64,000 nt of DNA, from NCBI GenBank assembly GCA_965197665.1, contig CBDANO010000005.1:1426001-1490000 (forward strand), in the 5' to 3' direction. The stretch's first letter is position 1. Every line of letters begins with the position of its first letter. The DNA is from CBDANO01 sp965197665 (GTDB taxonomy: Bacteria > Chloroflexota > Dehalococcoidia > Lucifugimonadales > UBA3495). The translations under genes were made by a program, and so were the position numbers. Below, one piece after another: positions 42,423-50,125 of the stretch. The notes beneath the pieces are model-generated. The model saw only the letters and a list, made by a program, of their open reading frames with translations. It did no database searches and was not told where the DNA came from.

Positions 42423-43751
42423 TCATTCATGCGCCGGGCTTCTTCGCGCCTGGGGAGCGTCAGGGGCTTGATCGGGGGCCGGGTCCGGCGGCGCCGCGGG
42501 CCGGCGGGCGCCGCCGTCTTTGACCCTGAGGGCTGAACCCAGAGCGAGGGCCAGAAGGGCGACCCCCGCGCTTAGCACCGCACCCATCTTGGCGGGCTCT
42601 TGGAAGGGCGTCCCGGAAAAAGCCTTGCCGGCAACGAAGAGGGCCACCGTAAGGCCCAAACCCGAGATCAAGCCCGCCACCAGCAGGTGCTTGATTTGCA
42701 TTCCGGCGGGCAGCGGGGAGCCGAATCTTGCGGCGACCCCGGAGAACAGCGTCACGCCGATGGTTTTCCCGGCGATTAGCGACAAGAGGACAATGAGGGT
42801 AACCGAGTTGATGCTGCTGAATGCGACACCGGCGTTGGCGAAGGCAAAGAAGAACAAGCCGAAGTCAACGAAGAGCTTCAATTGGTGCTCGAACTGGTCC
42901 AGTGGACTATGGTGGTGGGCCAGGGGATTGCCGGCGGAGGCGGCCTGGTGCAACGCCGGGTCGTGATGGGCCTCTTCCACGAACATGCCAAGGTCCCGTT
43001 GCGGGCCTGGAAGGAAAGGAACAATCACTACCAACGCCAGGGCGGGCTCGATAGACGACTTGAGCAGGCCGATCCAACTCATCGCGCCGGCGGTCAGAAC
43101 GTACACCGGCCAATAGCCAACTTTTGCTCTTCTCAAGCCGTAGGCCGTTGCTATCCCCCCAAGAGTCAGCAAGAGCCAGATGGGCTGCACGGGATAATCC
43201 GGGTCCGGGTAAAATACGGCAATGATTCCCAGGCCGATAGCGTCGTCAACCACCGCGAGCAATAGCAGAAAGTTAACCGCGGGGTGTCCGTTTCCGAACA
43301 CCAGTCTGGCGACCAGCCAAGCCAGGGCAATGTCGGTAGCGGTGGGGATTGCCCAACCGTTGGCCACCATGGAAAAATCGCTGGTACCGCCGTAGAAAAT
43401 TAGCGTGAGCAAGAAGTAGAGACCGGCGGGGCCCAAAATGCCTCCCAAGGTACCCATCAAAGGATTGACGGCCTTGGGAATTGGGTTGAGGGGCCCCCCG
43501 GGCAATACCGACTCAGTGATTTCCTTGGCTGCGACGCCAAAGAAAAACACCATGAAAATTTCATTGATCAGGAAGTGGGCGGTAACGGGGTGGCCGAACA
43601 CCTTCGCGCTGTGGCCGAATACCTCGGCGCCCACCAGCTTTTCGTAGAAGTGCTGGTCGACGTTGGCTGCCACCAGCCCAGCCACCACGCCCACAATCAG
43701 GGGGATGGAGAATTCCTGAAGTATGTTAGTCAGTCGCTTAGCGCGGTACAA
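42423..43751 (-). CDS. nhaA: Na+/H+ antiporter NhaA
   Basis: A 442-residue antiporter that exports sodium in exchange for protons. The key aspartates are present: IPTATDIALA (Asp140) and LAVVDDAIGL (Asp169, Asp170). The first segment NILQEFSIPLIVGVVAGL and EIFMVFFFGVAAKEITE match NhaA. It starts with TTG at 43751 behind a GGAG. The C-terminal tail is long, proline- and alanine-rich. A His-rich cytoplasmic loop (HHDPALHQAASAGNPLAHHH) is an insertion compared with E. coli NhaA. Useful in a marine setting. It is divergent from the threonine-synthase-like gene. Confidence 0.93.
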   Translation of the reverse strand: MYRAKRLTNILQEFSIPLIVGVVAGLVAANVDQHFYEKLVGAEVFGHSAKVFGHPVTAHFLINEIFMVFFFGVAAKEITESVLPGGPLNPIPKAVNPLMGTLGGILGPAGLYFLLTLIFYGGTSDFSMVANGWAIPTATDIALAWLVARLVFGNGHPAVNFLLLLAVVDDAIGLGIIAVFYPDPDYPVQPIWLLLTLGGIATAYGLRRAKVGYWPVYVLTAGAMSWIGLLKSSIEPALALVVIVPFLPGPQRDLGMFVEEAHHDPALHQAASAGNPLAHHHSPLDQFEHQLKLFVDFGLFFFAFANAGVAFSSINSVTLIVLLSLIAGKTIGVTLFSGVAARFGSPLPAGMQIKHLLVAGLISGLGLTVALFVAGKAFSGTPFQEPAKMGAVLSAGVALLALALGSALRVKDGGARRPAAPPDPAPDQAPDAPQARRSPAHE

Positions 43752-44023
43752 GGCGACTCCGCGAGTCGATCCGGTTGCCAGCGTCGGCTCCTGAAGTCCC
43801 CTGAGGTTCTAGGAGGCGGCAATAGGCCGGTGATGTAGACTGGGCCTTGAATTGGCGTCGTGGCATTATAACACCGGAATCGCAGCTATCCATGCCCGTC
43901 CGGATATGATTTAATGGACCATATCAACGGACCGCAACCCCGGCCAATCTCAAATGGCGGCAGCGCCTCGATGGTCTTGCGGCTCCCCGAACAATAGCGT
44001 TTTCATCCTTCGGCGGGGGGATT

Positions 44024-44043
44024 TTGTTGCCGCCCGGCAACAA
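44024..44043. promoter_or_regulatory. 20-bp palindrome, probable operator
   Basis: TTGTTGCCG and CGGCAACAA are exact inverted 9-base arms around CC. It ends 30 bases before the -35 element of the next promoter, a usual place for a dimeric regulator. Confidence 0.55.
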
Positions 44044-44073
44044 CCCAAAGTCCTGGAGCAGCTTCGGGTCAGC

Positions 44074-44102
44074 TTGACAACCCGAGGGGCCTTTGATACC
44101 AT
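44074..44102 (+). promoter_or_regulatory. probable promoter of the threonine-synthase-like operon
   Basis: TTGACA (44074-44079) is followed after 17 bases by TACCAT (44097-44102), a four-of-six -10. The expected start is near 44109, immediately before the terminator hairpin. Confidence 0.5.
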
Positions 44103-44114
44103 CACCAGCGTTCG

Positions 44115-44146
44115 GGCCGCTGCCCGCGCTTGGGAGCGGCCTTTTT
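44115..44146 (+). terminator. intrinsic terminator in the leader (possible attenuator)
   Basis: Stem GGCCGCT (44115-44121) pairs with AGCGGCC (44135-44141) and is followed by TTTTT ATTT. No plus-strand gene ends upstream, so the hairpin would end transcripts from the promoter at 44074-44102 before they reach the coding sequence. Confidence 0.7.
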
Positions 44147-44187
44147 ATTTATTAAACTTTGTTTTAGCCCACATCATTTAGGAGGCT

Positions 44188-45474
44188 GTGCCGCCCGTGG
44201 CTTTCGTACGAGGGTTGAAGTGCCGGGAATGCGGGAGAGCATGCCCTCCCGAACCGTTGAACGTGTGCGACTTTTGCTTCGGCCCGTTGGAAGTGGTCTA
44301 TGACTACGCCACCATCTCCGAAGTGATCAGCCGCGACGGCATAGAACGAGGGCCTCTCAGTATCTGGCGCTACTCGGACCTGCTTCCCGCCAACAACGGG
44401 AACCCGGTGGACATCATGGCCGGGTTCACCCCGTTAATCCAAGCCCGCAATCTGGGCAAGAAACTGGGGCTCAACAACCTGTACATCAAGAACGATAGCG
44501 TCAATCCGTCCTTTTCCTTTAAGGATAGGGTGGTCTCGGTGGCGGCTACCAAGGCGGTGGAATTCGGTTTCGATACCTTGGCCTGCGCCTCCACGGGCAA
44601 CTTGGCGTGCAGCGTAGCGGCCCACGCCGCCCGGGCCGGCATCCGCTCGGTTGTCTTCATCCCTTCGGACTTGGAACGGGGGAAAATAATCGGCGCCGCC
44701 GTCTACGGCCCAACCCTGGTTTCGGTGGAGGGGACTTACGACGAGGTGAACCGCTTGTGCAGCGAGGTGGCCGATAATTATCATTGGGCCTTCGTAAATA
44801 TCAACATGCGGCCCTACTACGCCGAGGGAAGCAAGACCCTGGGGTATGAGGTAGCCGAGCAGTTGGACTGGCGGCTTCCGGACCACGTGGTCGTGCCCGC
44901 GGCATCCGGGGCCATGTTCACCAAAATCTGGAAGGGCTTCAACGAGTTGGCCTGCCTGGGACTGTTGGAGGGTGTGGCGCCGTTAGCCTTCGATCAAGAC
45001 CAGAACTCCGTGCGGCACCCGGCGGTGGCCACCAAGATGCACATGACCCAAGCGGCGGGATGCGCGCCCATAGTAACCGCTTGGGAAACCGGGCAGCCTC
45101 ACGTGCTCCCCATCCGGCCCGACAGCATTGCTAAGTCATTGGCCATCGGCAATCCGGCCGACGGCATCTACTCCCTTCGCGTCGTCGACGAATCGGACGG
45201 CACCGCCTACGCCGTGCCGGAGTCCGAAATAGTGGAAGGCATCAAACTATTGGCCGAAACCGAAGGCATCTTCACCGAAACGGCAGGCGGGGTGGTTGTC
45301 TCCGGCTTGAAACACTTGGCGAAAAGCGGGGCTATCCGACCTGACGAGTTGGCCGTGATCTACGTAACCGGCAACGGTTTGAAGACCCAGGAAGCCGTCG
45401 AATCGGTAGTCAACCCCCTGGCCATCAAGCCTACCATGGGTTCTTTTGAAAGCGCATTCAATCACCAGTCCTAG
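44188..45474 (+). CDS. thrC: threonine synthase-like PLP enzyme
   Basis: A 428-residue fold-type II PLP enzyme annotated as threonine synthase. It has an N-terminal zinc ribbon (CREC, CDFC; Cys12, 15, 27, 30), then substrate loop PLIQARNLGKKL, the PLP lysine in SFSFKDR (Lys112), and ACASTGNLACSVAAHAARAG for the phosphate loop. Threonine synthase turns O-phosphohomoserine into threonine, but relatives with the same fold are cysteate synthase and O-phosphoserine sulfhydrylase. Because a NIL protein and two MoaD-like proteins follow, a sulfhydrylase role is possible. The first GTG lies only two bases from GGAGG; a second GTG nine bases on is also possible. Confidence 0.85.
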   Translation: MPPVAFVRGLKCRECGRACPPEPLNVCDFCFGPLEVVYDYATISEVISRDGIERGPLSIWRYSDLLPANNGNPVDIMAGFTPLIQARNLGKKLGLNNLYIKNDSVNPSFSFKDRVVSVAATKAVEFGFDTLACASTGNLACSVAAHAARAGIRSVVFIPSDLERGKIIGAAVYGPTLVSVEGTYDEVNRLCSEVADNYHWAFVNINMRPYYAEGSKTLGYEVAEQLDWRLPDHVVVPAASGAMFTKIWKGFNELACLGLLEGVAPLAFDQDQNSVRHPAVATKMHMTQAAGCAPIVTAWETGQPHVLPIRPDSIAKSLAIGNPADGIYSLRVVDESDGTAYAVPESEIVEGIKLLAETEGIFTETAGGVVVSGLKHLAKSGAIRPDELAVIYVTGNGLKTQEAVESVVNPLAIKPTMGSFESAFNHQS

Positions 45475-45488
45475 TTGAAGGGAAGGTG

Positions 45489-45731
45489 ATGGGCAAGCAA
45501 AGGGTGAAATTCACGTTCCCCACTGATATGGTGAAGGAACCCATTATTTATTGCTTGGGCCGCGACTTCAAAGTAGTCACGAATATCCGGCGAGCCGACG
45601 TGCGAGAGGACATGGGATGGGTGGTTCTGGAGTTGGACGGCGAGGACTTAGAGATACAGCGCGGCCTGCAATGGGTCAATTCCACCGGCGTGCGAGTGGA
45701 CCCGGTCAGCGGAGACGTAATCGAAGGTTAG
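45489..45731 (+). CDS. NIL domain protein
   Basis: An 80-residue ferredoxin-like-fold (NIL) protein: VKFTFPTDMVKEPIIYCLGRDFKVV, then NIRRADVREDMGWVVLELDG, then IQRGLQWVNSTGVRVDPV. NIL domains occur on methionine ABC transporters (MetN), where they bind amino acids, and as stand-alone proteins near sulfur genes. The ATG at 45489 has GAAGGG six bases upstream. It lies 14 bp after the thrC-like stop and 92 bp before the first MoaD-like gene, so it is part of the same cluster. Confidence 0.85.
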   Translation: MGKQRVKFTFPTDMVKEPIIYCLGRDFKVVTNIRRADVREDMGWVVLELDGEDLEIQRGLQWVNSTGVRVDPVSGDVIEG

Positions 45732-45823
45732 ACCGAGCTTAGATTAAAAGTCACGTCGAGTCCAAGGCATTCGCTGTTGGAATATTACACAAGTACACCC
45801 TCTACTCGAGGAGGAAATTGCCG

Positions 45824-46126
45824 GTGAGCGTATTGATACGAGTACCCACTCCTTTGCGGCGCATGACTAAAGGCCAGGGCACCGTGGAGACCGAGTCCGG
45901 GACCCTTGGAGAGTTGGTCGAGCGTTTGGAAGCCGACTATCCGGGGTTCAAGGCCCGGCTGGTAGATGAGAATGGGGGCCTGCGCTACTTCGTTAACATT
46001 TACCTGAACGGCGAAGACGTACGCTTCTTGCAGGGACTGGAGACAGCTACTAAGTCGGGAGATGAGGTCAGCATCGTTCCCGCCGTTGCCGGGGGGTCCT
46101 TGGCCCGGGAACGGAAGCATGGCTGA
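45824..46126 (+). CDS. MoaD/ThiS-like beta-grasp sulfur-carrier protein, copy 1
   Basis: A 100-residue ubiquitin-like protein. The GTG at 45824 gives MSVLIRVPTPLRRM, nearly the same start as copy 2; GGAGG lies nine bases upstream. It contains RYFVNIYLNGEDVRFLQGLETA and EVSIVPAVAGG, the MoaD C-terminal region. The Gly-Gly at 90-91 is followed by nine more residues (SLARERKHG) instead of ending the protein. In HcyS- and QbsE-like sulfur carriers such tails are removed by a JAMM protease before adenylation; none is in this window. It is the third gene of the thrC-like cluster. Confidence 0.88.
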   Translation: MSVLIRVPTPLRRMTKGQGTVETESGTLGELVERLEADYPGFKARLVDENGGLRYFVNIYLNGEDVRFLQGLETATKSGDEVSIVPAVAGGSLARERKHG

Positions 46127-46174
46127 GGGTTGGATGTCCTTGACCGTGCGTATCCATCGAGGGGGGGTCGCTTG

Positions 46175-46459
46175 ATGAGCGTCTTGATCCGAATTCCCAC
46201 GCCGTTGCGCCGCATGACCAATGGCGAAGGCAAAGTAGAGTTGAACCCAGGCACTATGAACGAGATAGTGGAGCGGTTGGACACGTCGTACCCGGGCATC
46301 AGGGCCCGGTTGTTGGACGAGAACGGCGAGTTGCACTACTACGTAAACATATACCTAAACGGTGAAGACGTTCACTTCCTTCAGGGCCTAGACACCCCCG
46401 CCAATTCGGGGGACGAGATCAGCATCGTGCCGGCGGTGGCCGGCGGCGCGGGATTCTGA
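46175..46459 (+). CDS. MoaD/ThiS-like beta-grasp sulfur-carrier protein, copy 2
   Basis: A 94-residue paralogue of copy 1, aligned without gaps through Gly-Gly 90-91 (MSVLIRIPTPLRRM, YYVNIYLNGEDVHFLQGLDT, EISIVPAVAGG). It ends with AGF after the Gly-Gly, a three-residue tail. GGGGGGG lies upstream of the ATG. The two copies probably arose by tandem duplication and differ mainly in the surface helix and in the tail, as if processed or loaded differently. Confidence 0.88.
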   Translation: MSVLIRIPTPLRRMTNGEGKVELNPGTMNEIVERLDTSYPGIRARLLDENGELHYYVNIYLNGEDVHFLQGLDTPANSGDEISIVPAVAGGAGF

Positions 46460-46939
46460 AACCCCAGCTTCCTCACACCTCACGGCCCCAACCCGTGATT
46501 TCCTGAAACCGCTGCCGTCCAGGACGTTCGCTGCCGGGCCACGACTATCTACAAAAGTCCCGTATCCTGAACACAGCGGAACCGCCTATACCAAATGGGC
46601 CGCCCGGGGCCGCCCGCCAACCCCAAAATGTTAAGCCTTGTCCGCCAACGCCCTCCACCACGATTCGGAAATCCTGGGTTGTGGACTTGGGGGAGACCGG
46701 TTGTTTTTTTATTTACCTAAATCCGATATACTGGCCCGAAATCGCAGGTCTTGGTTTCGTGGACGGGCCATGGCAGGAACAAGCTTCTCGTAGCCGGAGC
46801 TGGACTGCCGGCGTGCCGGTCCGCTCCCACTCGATCCGGGAGTGGGGCCAACATTTGGGACTATCTCCGCCAGACGACAAAGGCTCGCAGACGGGCTCCG
46901 GCGCCAACCCTAACTAGACCGGAAGGGAGGTAGAAACTC
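46460..46939. other. intergenic region before the racemase-like gene
   Basis: A gap of 480 bp. A T7 run at 46703-46709 and a -10-like TATACT at 46727-46732 suggest a promoter, but the best -35 candidate (TTGTTT) is 20 bases away, too far. No small gene is supported. Confidence 0.4.
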
Positions 46940-47755
46940 GTGGCAAACACCAAGCGTATAGGGGCCCTGCTACCGGCGACTAATCCGGTTGTGGAGCCCG
47001 ACTTCTATAAAGTGATGCCGGAAGGGGTCACGGTCCACTTCGAGCGGATGTGGAACGGACGCTGGGGCGGCCAGCCCGAGGCGCCTCAAGACAAAGAGTA
47101 CCTGGTAAACATGAGCAGCGAAGAAGCGGATAAGGTTGATTGGGCCCTCTTCGGGTTCAACGCGACTAAGATGAATGATGACGTGGTGCGAGGTTCCCGG
47201 TCCCTGGCCAATATCGGACCGGACCTATTGGTATACGCTTGCACCTCGGGGACCTGGCATCAAGGCAACCTGGCTTTCGACCACCGCATGTCCGACACCA
47301 TGCGGGAGGCCAGTGGCGTAGCTTCGATCACCGCCGTGGAGTCGTGTCTCGAGGCCATGCGGCACATGGGGTCCAGCAAGATTAGCATTGCCGGCCCCTA
47401 CCGGAATTTCCACCTGCGCAACCGGCTAAAACCCCTGATGGAAGAGGCCGGGTTTACTGTGCTCAGCGCCGACGGTGAACCCTGGATGCAGGACTCCATG
47501 AACCCCATGGAAATAGAAGAAGAGGACCCCCAGGTAATCATCGACTTCGTACCCACCGTGGTGAAGGACGAAGCGGACACCGTATTCCTGCCGGGGACTG
47601 CCTGGCGAGCCTTGGACGCGGCCGAGGCGTTGGAGCAAAAGCTGGGGAAGTTGGTGATTACGGTGAACCAGGCCACCATCTGGCTGGCTCTTCGCAAGAT
47701 CGGCTGGAGGGATCCCATTCCCGGCTACGGTCGCCTGATGAGGAGCTTCGAGTAG
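46940..47755 (+). CDS. Asp/Glu racemase superfamily protein (maleate isomerase/arylmalonate decarboxylase-like)
   Basis: A 271-residue protein of the cis-trans isomerase and racemase fold. It begins TKRIGALLPATNPVVEPDFYKVMPEG, a maleate-isomerase-like start. The first catalytic cysteine is present in LLVYACTSGTW (Cys101). The second site, normally a Cys-Thr pair, reads FLPGTAWRA, so Cys is replaced by Gly217. Two-cysteine isomerase chemistry therefore seems not possible; a one-cysteine decarboxylase or hydratase is more likely. The GTG start has GGGAGG nine bases upstream. It is a single-gene unit. Confidence 0.85.
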   Translation: MANTKRIGALLPATNPVVEPDFYKVMPEGVTVHFERMWNGRWGGQPEAPQDKEYLVNMSSEEADKVDWALFGFNATKMNDDVVRGSRSLANIGPDLLVYACTSGTWHQGNLAFDHRMSDTMREASGVASITAVESCLEAMRHMGSSKISIAGPYRNFHLRNRLKPLMEEAGFTVLSADGEPWMQDSMNPMEIEEEDPQVIIDFVPTVVKDEADTVFLPGTAWRALDAAEALEQKLGKLVITVNQATIWLALRKIGWRDPIPGYGRLMRSFE

Positions 47756-47898
47756 GCGCAATTCCGTCGGGCCGGGTTTAATCGGGGCCAGCGTCCGTCA
47801 CCATGTTACCGGCGCCGGGTAACCGTTCGGTCTTGGTGAGAAATGCAGGCGCTGCCCCGTTGTGATTCCTCGGAAAATCCCGGCTTTATCTTTGGACA

Positions 47899-47917
47899 GG
47901 CCGGTTTGAAACCGGCC
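47899..47917. repeat. GGCCGGTTTGAAACCGGCC dispersed palindrome
   Basis: Exact 19-base match to the core at 39266-39286, followed by CCTACATTTTGG. Confidence 0.8.
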
Positions 47918-48210
47918 CCTACATTTTGGCGCGGTTCGCCGGAAAATACCCTTTCATTCTTCGGCGGGGCATAACCAATGCCGAGGAGCGCGGCGGCGAA
48001 GGGCCTAAAGAACCTTGCACATACACACCGGGCCGTCGATGAATGGACCACTCTGAACGGCGGTACTTAGGGAACTTCTGAACAACTCCCCAAATTGTTG
48101 CAAAGTCAGATGCAAACAACGGCTAATTCAGCCATTTATTCAGACCTTTCTTAGATTCTTCACTTCATATCGAAATGACGCCACCGGGGGCGCCGCATTC
48201 GAAGGGGCAA

Positions 48211-48239
48211 TCGATTTCTTGATAAGGTTCCGGTATAAT
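48211..48239 (+). promoter_or_regulatory. probable promoter of the peptide-type binding-protein gene
   Basis: A perfect TATAAT at 48234-48239 has only a weak -35 (TCGATT, 48211-48216) at the right spacing. The start codon is 73 bases past the -10. Confidence 0.45.
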
Positions 48240-48312
48240 GGCCCGGTTCCAGAGTTAGGACTGGAAGGCCGGCTTGACGCCCGAGAAATCATACGGGTAG
48301 GAAAGTAACATC

Positions 48313-50040
48313 ATGATGAAACGTTGGCTGCTAAATCCTATAGTCCTGATTTCCACCTCTTTGCTGCTGGTTCTCACGTTGGGGGCTTGCGGCGGGGACG
48401 AAGCCACCCCCATACCGGCGGCGACTACTGTACCCGCAACTACCGCCCCGCCAACGGCGACCGCCGCGCCAACGGCGACGGTGACACCGGTCCCGGAGGT
48501 ATCCGGGGACGCGAAGATGGGCGGTGAACTCCGCATCGGCATGACGGCGGCGGACATACCCCTGACGGACGTACAGGCCGACCAAGGGTTCGAGGGCTGG
48601 CGCTTCGTGGGTTTTCAAATAAACAACGGGCTGACCACGTGGGACTGGAATGGTGAATATATCCCCGGCCCAATTCCCGGACTGGCCGAATCGTGGGAAG
48701 TAGACCCGGACAATCCTCTAAGGTGGGTCTTCAAGCTGCGCGAAGGCCTGAAGTTCCATGACGGAACGGACATCGACGCCGACGCCGTCGCCCGGGGCAC
48801 CTACCGGATTTTCAACGAAGAGCACCCCTACTACAGCCCCCAAGTTGCTGCCTTGGGTAACTGGATCTGGAGCGGAAGCTGCTGTTCAGCTGAGGCTTTC
48901 AAGGCTCTGGACCCTAGGACCGTGGAACTTACTACAACCGAGATCAACGGATACACGCCCTATGGAGTCGTGTCCGTGCACATTCCAAGCCCCACCGCCT
49001 TGGATGAGTGGGGCACCGACGGGTTTTCGGCAAACCACTCCGGCGCCGGCCCCTTCAAATTGGTTAGCCAGACACCCCGGGTCTCCTTGACCATGGAAAG
49101 GTTCGAGGACTACTGGGGCAACAAGCCCAACGTGGACCGGGTAATCTTGCGCCCCTTGGCGGAGCCCACCACGCGCTTGTCGGCCCTGCGGGCTGACGAA
49201 GTAGACTGGATCGAAGTGCCGCCGCCCGACGCCATCCCCACACTGAGGGACGATGGCTTCGACGTGCGCATCAAGGTCTACCCCCACGTGTGGCCGTACC
49301 AACTTAATCTGCTGAGGCCGCCTTTCGACAACAAGCTGGTCCGCCAAGCGTTGAACTACGCGGTCGACCGGGAAAGCATGTGCCGCGATCTGCTGAACGG
49401 CATCTGTACCCCGGCGACGGGGTACGCTTACCCCGGCCACCCATCCTTTGGCAGCCCCGCGGAAACATACAACTATGACCCTGAAAAAGCTAAAGCGCTG
49501 CTGGAGGAATCCGGCGTTGAATTGCCCGTCAAACTCAAGTTGATGATCTCCACTTCCGGTTCCGGCCAGATGCTGCCCATACAAATGAACGAATTCGTCC
49601 AGCGTAACTTTGCCGAAGTCGGTGTGGACATGGAGTTGGTGCCAGTGGACTGGAACTCCATGTTGAGCCGCACAATTTTCTCAGGTAGGGGGAACTACTC
49701 CTTCACCGAAGAAAACGCCGACTTCGACGCCTATAACATATCCTGGGCTTATATAGCCCCGTACCAATGGCCCGGGTTCTTCCAAACCAACGGCGGGCTT
49801 AATACCCAGGCCTACTCCAACCCCGAGGTCGATAGGTTGCTCAAGGAGGCCCAGGAATCCTTCGATTTCGACGAACAGGACCGGCTGCTGGGCGAGGTGC
49901 ATGAGATCGTGATAGACGACGCTCCGTACGTGTTCATCGTCCACGATTTGAATCCGCGGGTCTTGAACTCCAGGGTCAAGGGCTACGTCCAGGACAGGTC
50001 CTGGTTCACCAACCTCCAGGACTTGTGGATCGAGCCTTAG
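48313..50040 (+). CDS. ABC transporter substrate-binding lipoprotein (peptide/nickel, SBP type 5)
   Basis: A 575-residue family-5 extracellular binding protein. The signal peptide ends LGAC, with Cys26 as lipid anchor; a Thr/Pro/Ala linker (about 31-62) spaces the domain from the membrane. The fold starts GGELRIGMTAADIPLTDV, then GLAESWEVDPDNPLRWVFKLREGLKFHDG, the signature of the family, and later PPFDNKLVRQALNYAVDRESM. It probably binds oligopeptides or similar organic cations and sugars. No permease or ATPase gene follows; the next gene is a P450. An orphan binding protein can work with a transporter coded elsewhere. Confidence 0.92.
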   Translation: MMKRWLLNPIVLISTSLLLVLTLGACGGDEATPIPAATTVPATTAPPTATAAPTATVTPVPEVSGDAKMGGELRIGMTAADIPLTDVQADQGFEGWRFVGFQINNGLTTWDWNGEYIPGPIPGLAESWEVDPDNPLRWVFKLREGLKFHDGTDIDADAVARGTYRIFNEEHPYYSPQVAALGNWIWSGSCCSAEAFKALDPRTVELTTTEINGYTPYGVVSVHIPSPTALDEWGTDGFSANHSGAGPFKLVSQTPRVSLTMERFEDYWGNKPNVDRVILRPLAEPTTRLSALRADEVDWIEVPPPDAIPTLRDDGFDVRIKVYPHVWPYQLNLLRPPFDNKLVRQALNYAVDRESMCRDLLNGICTPATGYAYPGHPSFGSPAETYNYDPEKAKALLEESGVELPVKLKLMISTSGSGQMLPIQMNEFVQRNFAEVGVDMELVPVDWNSMLSRTIFSGRGNYSFTEENADFDAYNISWAYIAPYQWPGFFQTNGGLNTQAYSNPEVDRLLKEAQESFDFDEQDRLLGEVHEIVIDDAPYVFIVHDLNPRVLNSRVKGYVQDRSWFTNLQDLWIEP

Positions 50041-50125
50041 GACGACTCCCGCCACCGCCGCGGGGGAAAGACCGGAGTCCCGCGTTGAACCTGCGGCGGC
50101 GTCGTGTTGTCGCCGAGGATTAACC

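Larger units (their letters stand above)
43752..44187. other. divergent control region, nhaA / threonine-synthase-like gene
   Basis: The region contains a 20-bp palindrome (44024-44043), a promoter (44074-44102) and an intrinsic terminator (44115-44146) ahead of the threonine-synthase-like gene. No gene is seen. Confidence 0.6.
47756..48312. other. intergenic region with a dispersed palindrome and a promoter
   Basis: A gap of 557 bp. It holds the second perfect copy of the GGCCGGTTTGAAACCGGCC repeat (47899-47917), a possible diverged copy of the 48-bp family near 47812-47842, and a promoter just before the next gene (48211-48239). No gene is supported. Confidence 0.5.

Noticed and set aside
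44109..44187. Riboswitch or T-box upstream of the threonine-synthase-like gene
   Set aside because: The leader between the predicted start and the terminator is too short for a known riboswitch, and no T-box sequence is present.
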